A stretch of DNA of 64,000 nt from Phycisphaerales bacterium (GTDB lineage: Bacteria > Planctomycetota > Phycisphaerae > Phycisphaerales > UBA1924): positions 1-64,000 of the forward strand of contig JAJDDI010000053.1 of NCBI GenBank assembly GCA_029260375.1, written 5' to 3'. A program made the translations under genes and the position numbers. Positions 45,212 to 52,682 of this stretch are shown in pieces. The notes under the pieces were generated by a model, which saw only the letters and a list, made by a program, of their open reading frames with translations, did not search any database and was not told the origin of the DNA. Numbering within the stretch: position 1 is the stretch's first letter; every line of letters starts with the position of its first letter.

Positions 45212-45870
45212 CACACCCTCCTCGCCACCAGCACGCCCTCGCGGATCGGCACGCACGCCGCGTCGAACTGTTCGTCCGCCGCGACCATCCGGTTGAACCG
45301 GTCCGCCCCGTCACGGGATTCATGGCTCCCCTCCGGGTTGTCGATCCACCAGCTCCCGCCCCCCAGCGCGTTGTCGGCGATCAGCAGCCCCCCGGGACGC
45401 AGCATCGCCCTGGCGTGCGGCAAATACTCGGGATACTCCGTCTTGATCGCGTCGAGGAAGACCACGTCCACGCCCCCCGGCCCAAGCTCATCAACGAGCT
45501 GGGGCAGGATGTCCATGCCGTAGCCCCGACGGATCTCAACACGGTCGGCCAGCCCCATCGCCTCGAACTCACCCTGGGCAAAGTCCGCGTGGAGCGCTTC
45601 GGGTTCGATGGTGATGAGCCTGCCTCCGGGTTCAAGCCCGCGCGCCAGCCACGCCCCCGAGTACCCGCCCAGCGTGCCCGCCTCCACGATCGTGCGCGCG
45701 CCCACGGCCTTGCACAGCACGTGCAGGAAGTGCCCCACGCTCGCGCTCACCGCGATGTCGGGCAGCCCCGCCTCCACCGCCCGCGGCATGAGGCTCGCCA
45801 TCCGCTCGGACTGCTCGCCGAAGACGTCGTCCAGGTACGCGCAGATCGCGTGCCAGCGTTCGGGGGTCAT
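45211..45870 (-). CDS. Class I SAM-dependent O-methyltransferase
   Basis: A 219-residue catechol-O-methyltransferase-like protein (methyltransferase family 3): VEAGTLGGYSGAWLARGL is the SAM-binding loop, VVFLDAIKTEYPEYL and LIADNALGGGSW hold the metal-site Asp and Asn residues. ATG 45870 is used; a GTG at 45876 would add two residues. It is cotranslated with the thioredoxin-like gene. Substrate unknown. Confidence 0.88.
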   Translation of the reverse strand: MTPERWHAICAYLDDVFGEQSERMASLMPRAVEAGLPDIAVSASVGHFLHVLCKAVGARTIVEAGTLGGYSGAWLARGLEPGGRLITIEPEALHADFAQGEFEAMGLADRVEIRRGYGMDILPQLVDELGPGGVDVVFLDAIKTEYPEYLPHARAMLRPGGLLIADNALGGGSWWIDNPEGSHESRDGADRFNRMVAADEQFDAACVPIREGVLVARRV

Positions 45871-45880
45871 GGGCACGGGG

Positions 45881-46360
45881 TTACTCGCCTCTTTTAAATA
45901 TCAAGACAAGGTGCTCGAGCAGCTCACTGGACCACTCTTTCGGAGAGACGTGGAGTGCATCGCCCTCAAGGGATCCGACAGACTCGCCAAAGTCTCCGGA
46001 GTCTTCGAAGACCGCCCGGCCTTCATGCTCGCGCCAGTCTCCAACTGCTTCGAGCTGTTTCCCAATCTCGACATGCATCGTGTAAACGCCATCCGCTCCG
46101 ATGACGAGGGTTGCGTCGATCTCCTGCATCATCTGGTCAAGCGTGGTTTCCATCATGCCATCCAGCATTCGCTGCGCCCGCTCATCGCCCTCGCTGGCTC
46201 GCTTCCGCATTTCTCCGATTGCGGAGGCCTTGACCGACTCGCGGGTCGCGGGTTTGTCCAGCGTCCACGAACCCACGAATGGGCTACCGCCGCATCCGAC
46301 GAGAGTGATGAACAACGCAGTCAAGACACAACACGCAAAGATGCGGCGGGACAATGCCAT
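45881..46360 (-). CDS. Lipoprotein, unknown function (paralogue of the next gene upstream)
   Basis: A 159-residue protein with a lipoprotein signal (FACCVLTALFITLVGC, Cys23) followed by GSWTLDKPATRESVKASA and a small beta domain ending SPKEWSSELLEHLVLIFKR. The order of features and the GTWTLDK/GSWTLDK motif match the gene at 46365. Its DNA is less GC-rich than that of its neighbours, unlike the paralogue. It lies 4 nt downstream of the paralogue. No function known. Confidence 0.75.
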   Translation of the reverse strand: MALSRRIFACCVLTALFITLVGCGGSPFVGSWTLDKPATRESVKASAIGEMRKRASEGDERAQRMLDGMMETTLDQMMQEIDATLVIGADGVYTMHVEIGKQLEAVGDWREHEGRAVFEDSGDFGESVGSLEGDALHVSPKEWSSELLEHLVLIFKRGE

Positions 46361-46364
46361 GGGG

Positions 46365-46847
46365 TCACTCGCTCTTCTTGAACAGCAGCGCGAAGCCCGC
46401 GGGCATGTCCGCCGGGGGGTTGGCGGGCTTGAGGCTCAGCGCGGTCTCGGTGATCGTGCCGGTCATGTCGTCGTCCTCGCCCGCGGCATCAAACATCGCG
46501 ACGCCGCCCTTCTCGCTCCACGTCCCGGAGAGGGCGTCCTTGTCGCCGAACTTGCCGGTCCCGGTGAAGGTGCCGTCGGCGTTGACCGTCAGCGTCGCGT
46601 CCATGCCTTCCATCATGGTGTCGAGCAGGCCGTCAATCATGCCCTTCATCATCTCCATCGCCGCACCGCCCCCCTCGCCCGCCTCCTCGGCCATCTTCGT
46701 CTCCATCGCGGACTTCATGACCGGGCGCATCGCCTCTTTATCCAGGGTCCACGTCCCCTCGAACGCGCTGGCGCCGCATCCCGTCAGGAACACGGACATC
46801 GCGAGCAGGACGGTGACGGCAAAGACGCGGCGTGTGATCGTGGACAT
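46365..46847 (-). CDS. Lipoprotein, unknown function
   Basis: A 160-residue lipoprotein (VFAVTVLLAMSVFLTGC, Cys24). After the Cys come EGTWTLDKEAMRPVMKSAME, a Met/Glu-rich helix and a beta-barrel-like half (MDATLTVNADGTFTGTGKFG, LSGTWSEKGGVAMF) that resembles small lipocalin-like domains. ATG 46847 has a GAGGGGA Shine-Dalgarno; the open frame further upstream is a shadow of the promoter region. A TACCAT on the minus strand about 55 nt upstream may be its -10. Confidence 0.78.
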   Translation of the reverse strand: MSTITRRVFAVTVLLAMSVFLTGCGASAFEGTWTLDKEAMRPVMKSAMETKMAEEAGEGGGAAMEMMKGMIDGLLDTMMEGMDATLTVNADGTFTGTGKFGDKDALSGTWSEKGGVAMFDAAGEDDDMTGTITETALSLKPANPPADMPAGFALLFKKSE

Positions 46848-46955
46848 GGGAACTCCCCTCAGTGGTTTGGGCTCCCCCGTCGCGGGGGCGAGCGGGCCAT
46901 GGTAGCGGTCCGACCTGCCGATCCCACGACCCGCCGGCCCACGGGTTCCTTCTCC

Positions 46956-46961
46956 TACCAT
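46956..46961 (+). promoter_or_regulatory. -10-like TACCAT immediately upstream of ribB
   Basis: TACCAT ends 5 nt before ATG 46967, separated only by CCCCC; no Shine-Dalgarno is possible. Confidence 0.55.
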
Positions 46962-46966
46962 CCCCC

Positions 46967-48232
46967 ATGTTCAGCCCCATCGACGACATCCTCGCGGACC
47001 TCCGCGCCGGCAAGATGGCCGTCGTCACCGACGACGAGAACCGCGAGAACGAGGGCGACCTCATCCTCCCGGCCCAGCACATCACCCCCGAGGCGGTCAA
47101 CTTCATGGTCCGCCAGGCCGGCGGGTACATGTTCCTCTCGCTCACCAACGACGACTGCGACCGCCTGAACCTGCACGGGCAGACCGCCGTCAACACCTCC
47201 GTCCGCGGCACGCCGCTCACCGTCTCCATCGATGGCCACCCCCGGCACGGCTTCACCACCGGCGTCTCCGCCACCGAACGCGCCAACACCATCAGGCTCG
47301 CCATCGACCCGACCTCGACGCCCGACGACTTCGTCCGCCCCGGACACGTCAACCCGCTCCGCTCGCGCGACGGCGGCGTGCTCGTCCGCACCGGGCACAC
47401 CGAGGCGATCGTTGACCTCTGCCGCCTGGCCGGGCTCACCCCCGCGTGCGTGGGCATCGAGATCTGCCGCCCCGACGGCGAGATGGCCCGCGTGCCCGAT
47501 CTCGAGAAGTTCTGCGCCCAGCACAGCCTGAAGATGTGCTCGATCGCCGCGATCATCGAGCACCGCCTGGCCCGCGAGTCGCTCGTCAAACGCCTCGACC
47601 CCGCGAGCGGCGCCACCATCCGCACGCCCGAGGGCGCGTTCAACCTCATCGCCTTCCAGAGCGTCGTCGATCCGCTCCCGCACCTGGCGCTCACCGTCGG
47701 TGGCGTCGGCGAGCTGGGTCCCGATGGAACCGTCGTCGAGCAGACCGAGCCCACCCTCGTGCGCATGCACCGGCGCAACCTGCTGGGTGATATTTTCTCC
47801 GACCTGGACGCCTCCTCCGACGGCGCCACCAGCGACCTGCTCCGCGCCTCGATGCGGTTGATCCAGCAGGAGGGGCGCGGCGCCATCGTCTACCTCCGAC
47901 CCGAGGGCGTGGACAGCGTGGACGCGGCGCTGACCGACCGCCTCAGCGCCATCCGCCGACCCGCGCTCGACTCGGGCGCCGACGCGCCCGACCTGACCCG
48001 CCCCGACTCGCTCGCGGGCAACGCCGTGCCCATGGACCAGCGCGACTTCGGCGTGGGCGGCCAGATCCTCCGCGCCCTGGGCCTCTCGCGCCTCAACCTG
48101 CTGACCAACCACACCAAGGCCCTGCCCGGGCTCGAGGCCTTCGGGCTCGAGATCTGCGCCACGACGCCCCTGGGCGGCGCGGGCGACTCGACGCCCCGAA
48201 CGCACCAATCCGCAAGTTCCGCCAGCTCATAA
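46967..48232 (+). CDS. ribB: 3,4-dihydroxy-2-butanone 4-phosphate synthase with degenerate GTP cyclohydrolase II domain
   Basis: Makes the four-carbon riboflavin precursor from ribulose 5-phosphate. Residues 1-205 are a complete RibB: DDENRENEGDL, HTEAIVDLCRLAG and CSIAAIIEHRL. The remaining 215 residues align with GTP cyclohydrolase II (GDIFSDLDASS, EGRGAIVYLRPEG), but all three zinc Cys ligands are absent: the canonical SECLTGD is HRRNLLGD and the CDCG turn is lost. The RQEGRG-type catalytic stretch is also changed (RPEGVDS). The second domain is thus probably inactive, as in the RibBX variant known from Proteobacteria; another ribA should exist elsewhere. ATG 46967 lies 5 nt after TACCAT. 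Confidence 0.88.
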   Translation: MFSPIDDILADLRAGKMAVVTDDENRENEGDLILPAQHITPEAVNFMVRQAGGYMFLSLTNDDCDRLNLHGQTAVNTSVRGTPLTVSIDGHPRHGFTTGVSATERANTIRLAIDPTSTPDDFVRPGHVNPLRSRDGGVLVRTGHTEAIVDLCRLAGLTPACVGIEICRPDGEMARVPDLEKFCAQHSLKMCSIAAIIEHRLARESLVKRLDPASGATIRTPEGAFNLIAFQSVVDPLPHLALTVGGVGELGPDGTVVEQTEPTLVRMHRRNLLGDIFSDLDASSDGATSDLLRASMRLIQQEGRGAIVYLRPEGVDSVDAALTDRLSAIRRPALDSGADAPDLTRPDSLAGNAVPMDQRDFGVGGQILRALGLSRLNLLTNHTKALPGLEAFGLEICATTPLGGAGDSTPRTHQSASSASS

Positions 48233-48445
48233 CGCCCTCCCGACGCCCAAGGCCCAAGGTCCGGGAAAAATTGGGCTTGCGGGCTGGGTCCGAATATGCA
48301 AGGATGTTTGGGTTCTGATACCGCCTGCGGGAGGCAGGCGCCAGAATCTCTGAGGCGCCGCGGAGCGCCGGAGGCGGACGCGCCCAGCGGGCGCCCGCAG
48401 CGCAAGACCCACAGCACATCCCCACACGCAACCAAGGAGACAGAC
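48233..48445. other. Non-coding gap before the DUF1579 pair
   Basis: 213 nt with a small hairpin (CGCCTGCGGGAGGCAGGCG near 48325) and no supported gene. The open frame reading into the next gene lacks coding character here. Confidence 0.5.
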
Positions 48446-49126
48446 ATGCTGCGCATCACACTCATCAGCGCCGGGACCCTCACCCTGCTCGCCGGCGTCG
48501 GGTTCACCTCGTTCTACGCGGGCGCCAACACCGCCTCCACCACCCTGACCACAGCCCAGCCCGAGATGGACATGGAGATGGACCCGATGATGCAGGCCAT
48601 GATGCAGGCCGGCGCCCCCGGCGAGCAGCACAAGATGCTCGCCTCCGCCGCCGGCGAGTGGAAAGCCCACACCAACTTCATGATGCAGCCCGGCCAGTTC
48701 GAGGAGGGCGAGGGCGTCATGACGTCCAAGCCCATCCTCGGCGGACGCTACACCCACGCCAACTTCAAGGCCGACTTCATGGGCATGCCGTTCGAAGGCT
48801 TCGCCCTCAACGGCTACGACAACGTCAAGAAAGAATACTTCAGCATCTGGATCGACTCCATGAGCACCGGCGTCATGCACATGACCGGGCAGATGAAGGG
48901 CGACACCATCGTCTTCTACGGCACGACCACGATGCCCGCGCCCATGGGCGAGGTCGAAATGAAGATGGAAGTCACCCACCCCGACAACAACACCATGCAC
49001 GACACCTTCTACAAGAAGCTGGACGGCCAGTGGGTCAAGGACGGCGAGATCACCTACACCCGTGTCTCGGGCGGGCACGACGCCCACAAGAAGGAAATGC
49101 ACGGGCACGCCGACCACGACGGCTAA
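48446..49126 (+). CDS. DUF1579 secreted/anchored protein 1
   Basis: A 226-residue protein with an N-terminal signal anchor (LISAGTLTLLAGVGFTSFYAG), a Met-rich spacer (MDPMMQAMMQAG) and a DUF1579 domain: EQHKMLASAAGEWKAHTNFM, the PILGGRYTHANFKADFMGMP core and GYDNVKKEYFSIWID. The tail is His/Asp-rich (GGHDAHKKEMHGHADHDG), possibly metal-binding. AAGGAGA Shine-Dalgarno precedes ATG 48446. A paralogue follows after 33 nt. The function of the family is unknown. Confidence 0.85.
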   Translation: MLRITLISAGTLTLLAGVGFTSFYAGANTASTTLTTAQPEMDMEMDPMMQAMMQAGAPGEQHKMLASAAGEWKAHTNFMMQPGQFEEGEGVMTSKPILGGRYTHANFKADFMGMPFEGFALNGYDNVKKEYFSIWIDSMSTGVMHMTGQMKGDTIVFYGTTTMPAPMGEVEMKMEVTHPDNNTMHDTFYKKLDGQWVKDGEITYTRVSGGHDAHKKEMHGHADHDG

Positions 49127-49159
49127 CCCACCCACCCAGGCATCACACGAGGAATCCAC

Positions 49160-49810
49160 ATGATCTGTCGAACAATCGCGACCACCGCTCTTGTCGGCGC
49201 CTGCGCGGGCGCTCTCTCGATCTCGTACTACGCCGGGCTCTCGAACGCTCCGGCACAGGCCCGGCTCGTCGCCCAGCCTGAGAACACGGGCCAGCCCACG
49301 CCCGAGCAGATCAAGGCCATGATGGCCCAGACCGCCGCCAAGGCGCCCGAGCACAAACGCCTCGACGCCCTGGTTGGCACATGGAACGCGAAGATGAGCT
49401 TTCTCATGGCGCCCGGTGGCGTTCCCGAGGTCTCGCAGATGAAGGCCGAGATCAAGCCCGTGCTCGGCGGTCGCTACGTCCAGAGCCACTACAAGGGCGT
49501 GTTCAAGTTCATGGGCGCCGACATCGACTTCGAGGGCATGGGCATGATGGGCTACGACAAGGCCGCCGGGAAGTTCACCAGCGCCTGGGGCGACAACCTC
49601 TCCACCAGCATGCTCTACCAGTCGGGCACGTTCAAGGACGGCGCCATCGACCTCAGGGGCGAGATGCCCGACGGCATGGGCGGCACGATGGCCATGCGCC
49701 ACCGCCACATCGTCAACGACGACGGCTCCTACACCCTCGAGTTCTACCAGCCCAACCCCCTGACCGGCGAGCTGGCCAAGATCGGATGGATCGAGCACAC
49801 CAAGCCGTAA
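49160..49810 (+). CDS. DUF1579 secreted/anchored protein 2
   Basis: A 216-residue paralogue of the preceding gene: signal anchor (TALVGACAGALSISYYAGL), then EHKRLDALVGTWNAKMSFLM, the core KPVLGGRYVQSHYKGVF and MGYDKAAGKFTSAWGDNL. It lacks the His-rich tail. GAGGAA lies upstream of ATG 49160. The pair is probably cotranscribed and ends at the hairpin 49837-49860. Confidence 0.85.
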   Translation: MICRTIATTALVGACAGALSISYYAGLSNAPAQARLVAQPENTGQPTPEQIKAMMAQTAAKAPEHKRLDALVGTWNAKMSFLMAPGGVPEVSQMKAEIKPVLGGRYVQSHYKGVFKFMGADIDFEGMGMMGYDKAAGKFTSAWGDNLSTSMLYQSGTFKDGAIDLRGEMPDGMGGTMAMRHRHIVNDDGSYTLEFYQPNPLTGELAKIGWIEHTKP

Positions 49811-49836
49811 CCCGTCAGGCCCATTCGCATCACCCA

Positions 49837-49860
49837 CCGCCCGGGCCAACGCCCGGGCGG
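49837..49860 (+). terminator. Hairpin terminator after the DUF1579 pair
   Basis: CCGCCCGGGC-CAAC-GCCCGGGCGG: a perfect 10-bp stem with a 4-nt loop, followed by CGTCTTTGG, a weak T tract. Confidence 0.65.
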
Positions 49861-49865
49861 CGTCT

Positions 49866-50168
49866 TTGGATGGCCAACCGCAACAGTTCATCTGCTTCCT
49901 CGAGCCCGCGCGCGAGGCCATGCCCGAATCGCCCACCGACGAGGAGGCCGAGGGCGCCCGCGCCCACCTCGACTACTGCACCCGCCTGCGCGACGAGGGC
50001 GCGCTGATCCTCGCGGGCCGAACGCACGAGCCGCCGTTCGTCGGGGTGCTGATCTTCGAGGCTCAGTCACGCGAGGACGCCGAGCGGATCGTTGCCCGGG
50101 ACCCGGGCGTCGCGGGTGGCTTCTTCAACGCCCGTGTCCAGGCGTACAGGGTCGCGCTGCAGCGTTGA
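49866..50168 (+). CDS. YCII-related domain protein
   Basis: A 100-residue protein of the YCII fold: QQFICFLEPAREAMP at the start, LRDEGALILAGRTHEPP with a conserved His and the DAERIVARDPGVAGGFF motif. Homologues are enzymes or stress-related proteins with a His-Asp pair. The start is taken as TTG 49866; no ATG is available before the domain, and a Shine-Dalgarno is not evident. The start is the weak point of this call. Confidence 0.8.
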   Translation: MDGQPQQFICFLEPAREAMPESPTDEEAEGARAHLDYCTRLRDEGALILAGRTHEPPFVGVLIFEAQSREDAERIVARDPGVAGGFFNARVQAYRVALQR

Positions 50169-50202
50169 GAATCGGATCTGCCTGGGGACGGACGCCACGC
50201 GA

Positions 50203-50208
50203 TAGACT
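50203..50208 (+). promoter_or_regulatory. -10-like TAGACT immediately upstream of zinc-ribbon gene
   Basis: TAGACT ends 6 nt before ATG 50215. Confidence 0.5.
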
Positions 50209-50214
50209 CGGCGG

Positions 50215-50715
50215 ATGGACCCGAACCCATCAGGCCTCGACGAGACGGCCAGCCTCTACCTCCGCGCCCGCGACGTGCCCTGCCCGGGATGCGGGTACAA
50301 CCGACGCGACGGGACGGATGCGTGTTGCCCTGAATGCGGGCACGTGCTGACCCTCTCGCCCACGGAATCGGCGGATCGAGTGTTGGCTGTGGCCGGGCCC
50401 CGCTGGCACTTCGGCACGGTATTCGCAATCGCGGTTGTGCATGCGATCCTCGACGGGGTGGCTGTCTTCATGGGCGCTGTGCAGGGAGTCATCGGGACCT
50501 TGCCGCTCGCGAATCGGTTCCTGGTGTTCGCCACACCCGTGCTGTACCTGGGCGTCGCCTACATCGCCATGCTCGGGTTGCGCGCATCCCGACGCCGCGC
50601 ACCGACGCATGTCAACGCCAAGCGTGTGAAGCGGCTGCTGCTCGCCAGCTCACTTGCTCTGCTCGGCGTCCTGTTCGTCCCGTTCGCGATCCGGTTCGTG
50701 TTCTACATCTTCTGA
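50215..50715 (+). CDS. Membrane protein with N-terminal zinc ribbon
   Basis: A 166-residue protein: an N-terminal zinc ribbon CPGCGYNRRDGTDACCPECG with two CxxC pairs, then three membrane helices (about residues 68-85, 95-120 and 140-165). Here the ribbon precedes the membrane part, whereas in the genes at 25681 and 26403 it follows. The last 13 nt overlap the convergent GNAT gene. Function unknown. Confidence 0.78.
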   Translation: MDPNPSGLDETASLYLRARDVPCPGCGYNRRDGTDACCPECGHVLTLSPTESADRVLAVAGPRWHFGTVFAIAVVHAILDGVAVFMGAVQGVIGTLPLANRFLVFATPVLYLGVAYIAMLGLRASRRRAPTHVNAKRVKRLLLASSLALLGVLFVPFAIRFVFYIF

Positions 50716-51269
50716 GCCGAATCCGGCCCGGGCCCGACCCACATCCCCATGATGATGTCGTCCAGCAACGCCCCATCGCTCTGGCGGAACCGCCCCGGGT
50801 AATACCCCTCACGCACGAACCCGAGCGACTCGTACAACGCGATCGCGGGGGCGTTCTCGTGCAGCACGCCCAGCTCGATCCGCCAGACGTGCTCGCTGAC
50901 CCGCCCGTGCCCGAGCACCCGCTCGAGCAGCGCCCGCCCGAGCCCGGCGCCGCGCCAGCCGTCGGCGATCGCCATCCCGATCTGCCCGACGTGGCGCATC
51001 TTCACCCGCGGCATCGCCATCAGCCAGCAGTCGCCCACGACCTCGCCGCCCGCTTCCGCGAGCAGGCCGACCGAGCCGGGGCGTTCACCCATCTCCGCAA
51101 TGCGCTCGCGGACCTTCTCGGGCGAGGGGGTCTCGCCTGGGGTCATACCGATGTACGGCGCGTCCTCGGCCAGCGCTGCGATGTACGCGCTCAGCGCCGG
51201 AGCGTCGCCGGGCTCGACACCGCGGATCCGAACCACCCGCCCGTCCTTGAGCGTGACGGACTCGCTCAC
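50703..51269 (-). CDS. GNAT family acetyltransferase
   Basis: A 188-residue GCN5-related N-acetyltransferase. The acetyl-CoA motif is QIGMAIADGWRGAGLGRALLERVL, with the conserved Arg-Gly-x-Gly-Leu-Gly turn, and the later motif is ELGVLHENAPAIALYESLGF. The GTG at 51269 overlaps the phosphofructokinase stop (GTGA), so it is translated with it. The family is close to RimJ/RimL-type enzymes, but the substrate is unknown. Confidence 0.88.
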   Translation of the reverse strand: MSESVTLKDGRVVRIRGVEPGDAPALSAYIAALAEDAPYIGMTPGETPSPEKVRERIAEMGERPGSVGLLAEAGGEVVGDCWLMAMPRVKMRHVGQIGMAIADGWRGAGLGRALLERVLGHGRVSEHVWRIELGVLHENAPAIALYESLGFVREGYYPGRFRQSDGALLDDIIMGMWVGPGPDSAQKM

Positions 51270-52516
51270 AGCCGCTCGTACCTCGGCAGCTCGCCCACCA
51301 GGGGCCTGCAGTAGTCCAGGAACATCTGGCTGACGTTGTTGTGCCCGTCGAGGAACTCGGCGGGCATGTGGCGCGTCTTGGCCGCGACGTCGGAGAGCTC
51401 GATGCGCTCAAACTTGGCCGAGTACGGCTGATCGACCCCGATCGGGCTGGTGCGCACGATCGCGACCGAGCCGTCGATGTCCCCGCTCGTCGCGAGCGCG
51501 GCCGCGAACCGCCCCGAGCCCCGCGCCTCGGCCAGGTCCACCGGCGACTGGTCCGGGAAGCACCGCTGCACGTACCCGAACGTGTCGGCCCGCACGCGCA
51601 CCGGCCTGCCGCCCTCGGGCGTCAGCCTCGCCTTGAGCACGTTGGCCAGCTGATCGCCCAGGGCCCCCGAGCCCGAGAGCTGGGCGTTGCCGTGGTCATC
51701 GACCTGCCCCTGGATCAGCATCGCGCCGATCGACTGCCCGTCCTTGTCCTGGATGCCCTCGCTCACGGCGATGTGGCAGCGCCCCTGCCGGTCGTAGACC
51801 TCGCTCACGTCCTGCGTGAAGCGGTCCAGGTCGAACGCGACCTCGGGGACATAAATAAGCTGCGGCCCGTCGCCGCAGGCCTCGCAGCCGTAGCGCGCCT
51901 CGCGCCGCGCCATCGCGCTGGCCGCGGTCAGGAACCCCGCGTGCCGACCCATCACCACGTTGATCTTGATCCCGGGCAGCGAGATGTTGTCCATGAAGTC
52001 GGCCATGCACGCCTTGGCGACGAACCGCGCCGCGCTCGGAAAGCCGGGCGTGTGGTCCGAGCCCACCAGGTCGTTGTCCACCGTCTTGGGCACGTGGAAG
52101 CAGCGCAGCTCGTACCCCCTGGCGTTGGACAGCTCGTTGACAATCCGGCACGTGTCCGAGCTGTCGTTGCCCCCGATATAGAAAAAATACCGGATGTTGT
52201 GCTTCTCGCACGCCTCGAAGATCCGCTCGCAGTACGCCAGGTCCGGCTTGTCACGCGTAGAGCCCAGCCCCGCCGACGGGGTGATCGCCAGGCGGTCCAG
52301 GCAGTCGGGCGAGAGGTCGGTCAGGTCGTGGAACTCGCCCTTGGTCAGCCCCGAGACCCCGTGGCGCATGCCCAGGACCTTCAGGATCGGGTTGCCCGCC
52401 GACCCCGCGCCCGCCCGGCGCAGCCCCTCGACGACCCCCACGAGCGAGGCGTTGATGACCGCCGTCGGCCCGCCCGACTGCCCAATCACGGCGTTTCCCT
52501 GGATCAGCTCTGGCAC
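51266..52516 (-). CDS. pfp: Pyrophosphate-type 6-phosphofructokinase
   Basis: Phosphorylates fructose 6-phosphate, probably with pyrophosphate. The 416-residue protein has IGQSGGPTAVINASL (donor loop), YIGGNDSSDT and the substrate motif HVPKTVDNDLVGSDHTPGF, then VVMGRHAGFLTA. Asp at E. coli position 104 (GGND) and Lys at 124 (PKT) are the pair that blocks ATP and fits PPi. GTG 52516 with GAGGGAG 7 nt upstream is chosen; the longer open frame is antisense shadow. The window thus has two distinct phosphofructokinases, the other at 1-648. Confidence 0.92.
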   Translation of the reverse strand: MPELIQGNAVIGQSGGPTAVINASLVGVVEGLRRAGAGSAGNPILKVLGMRHGVSGLTKGEFHDLTDLSPDCLDRLAITPSAGLGSTRDKPDLAYCERIFEACEKHNIRYFFYIGGNDSSDTCRIVNELSNARGYELRCFHVPKTVDNDLVGSDHTPGFPSAARFVAKACMADFMDNISLPGIKINVVMGRHAGFLTAASAMARREARYGCEACGDGPQLIYVPEVAFDLDRFTQDVSEVYDRQGRCHIAVSEGIQDKDGQSIGAMLIQGQVDDHGNAQLSGSGALGDQLANVLKARLTPEGGRPVRVRADTFGYVQRCFPDQSPVDLAEARGSGRFAAALATSGDIDGSVAIVRTSPIGVDQPYSAKFERIELSDVAAKTRHMPAEFLDGHNNVSQMFLDYCRPLVGELPRYERL

Positions 52517-52682
52517 ACGTCGTCTCCCTCGGTAACCGGTCCGCCCGGAGCGTAGCCTTTGAAACCACCACCGACAGGCGCCTCCGATCGGGCTCCGGGC
52601 GGTAGATCCTCCCGTACAGCGCGTCTTGGCTCGGCTCCGCCCGGGCGATACGCTCGGGTCTCCCCTCGACGAGGAAACATCC

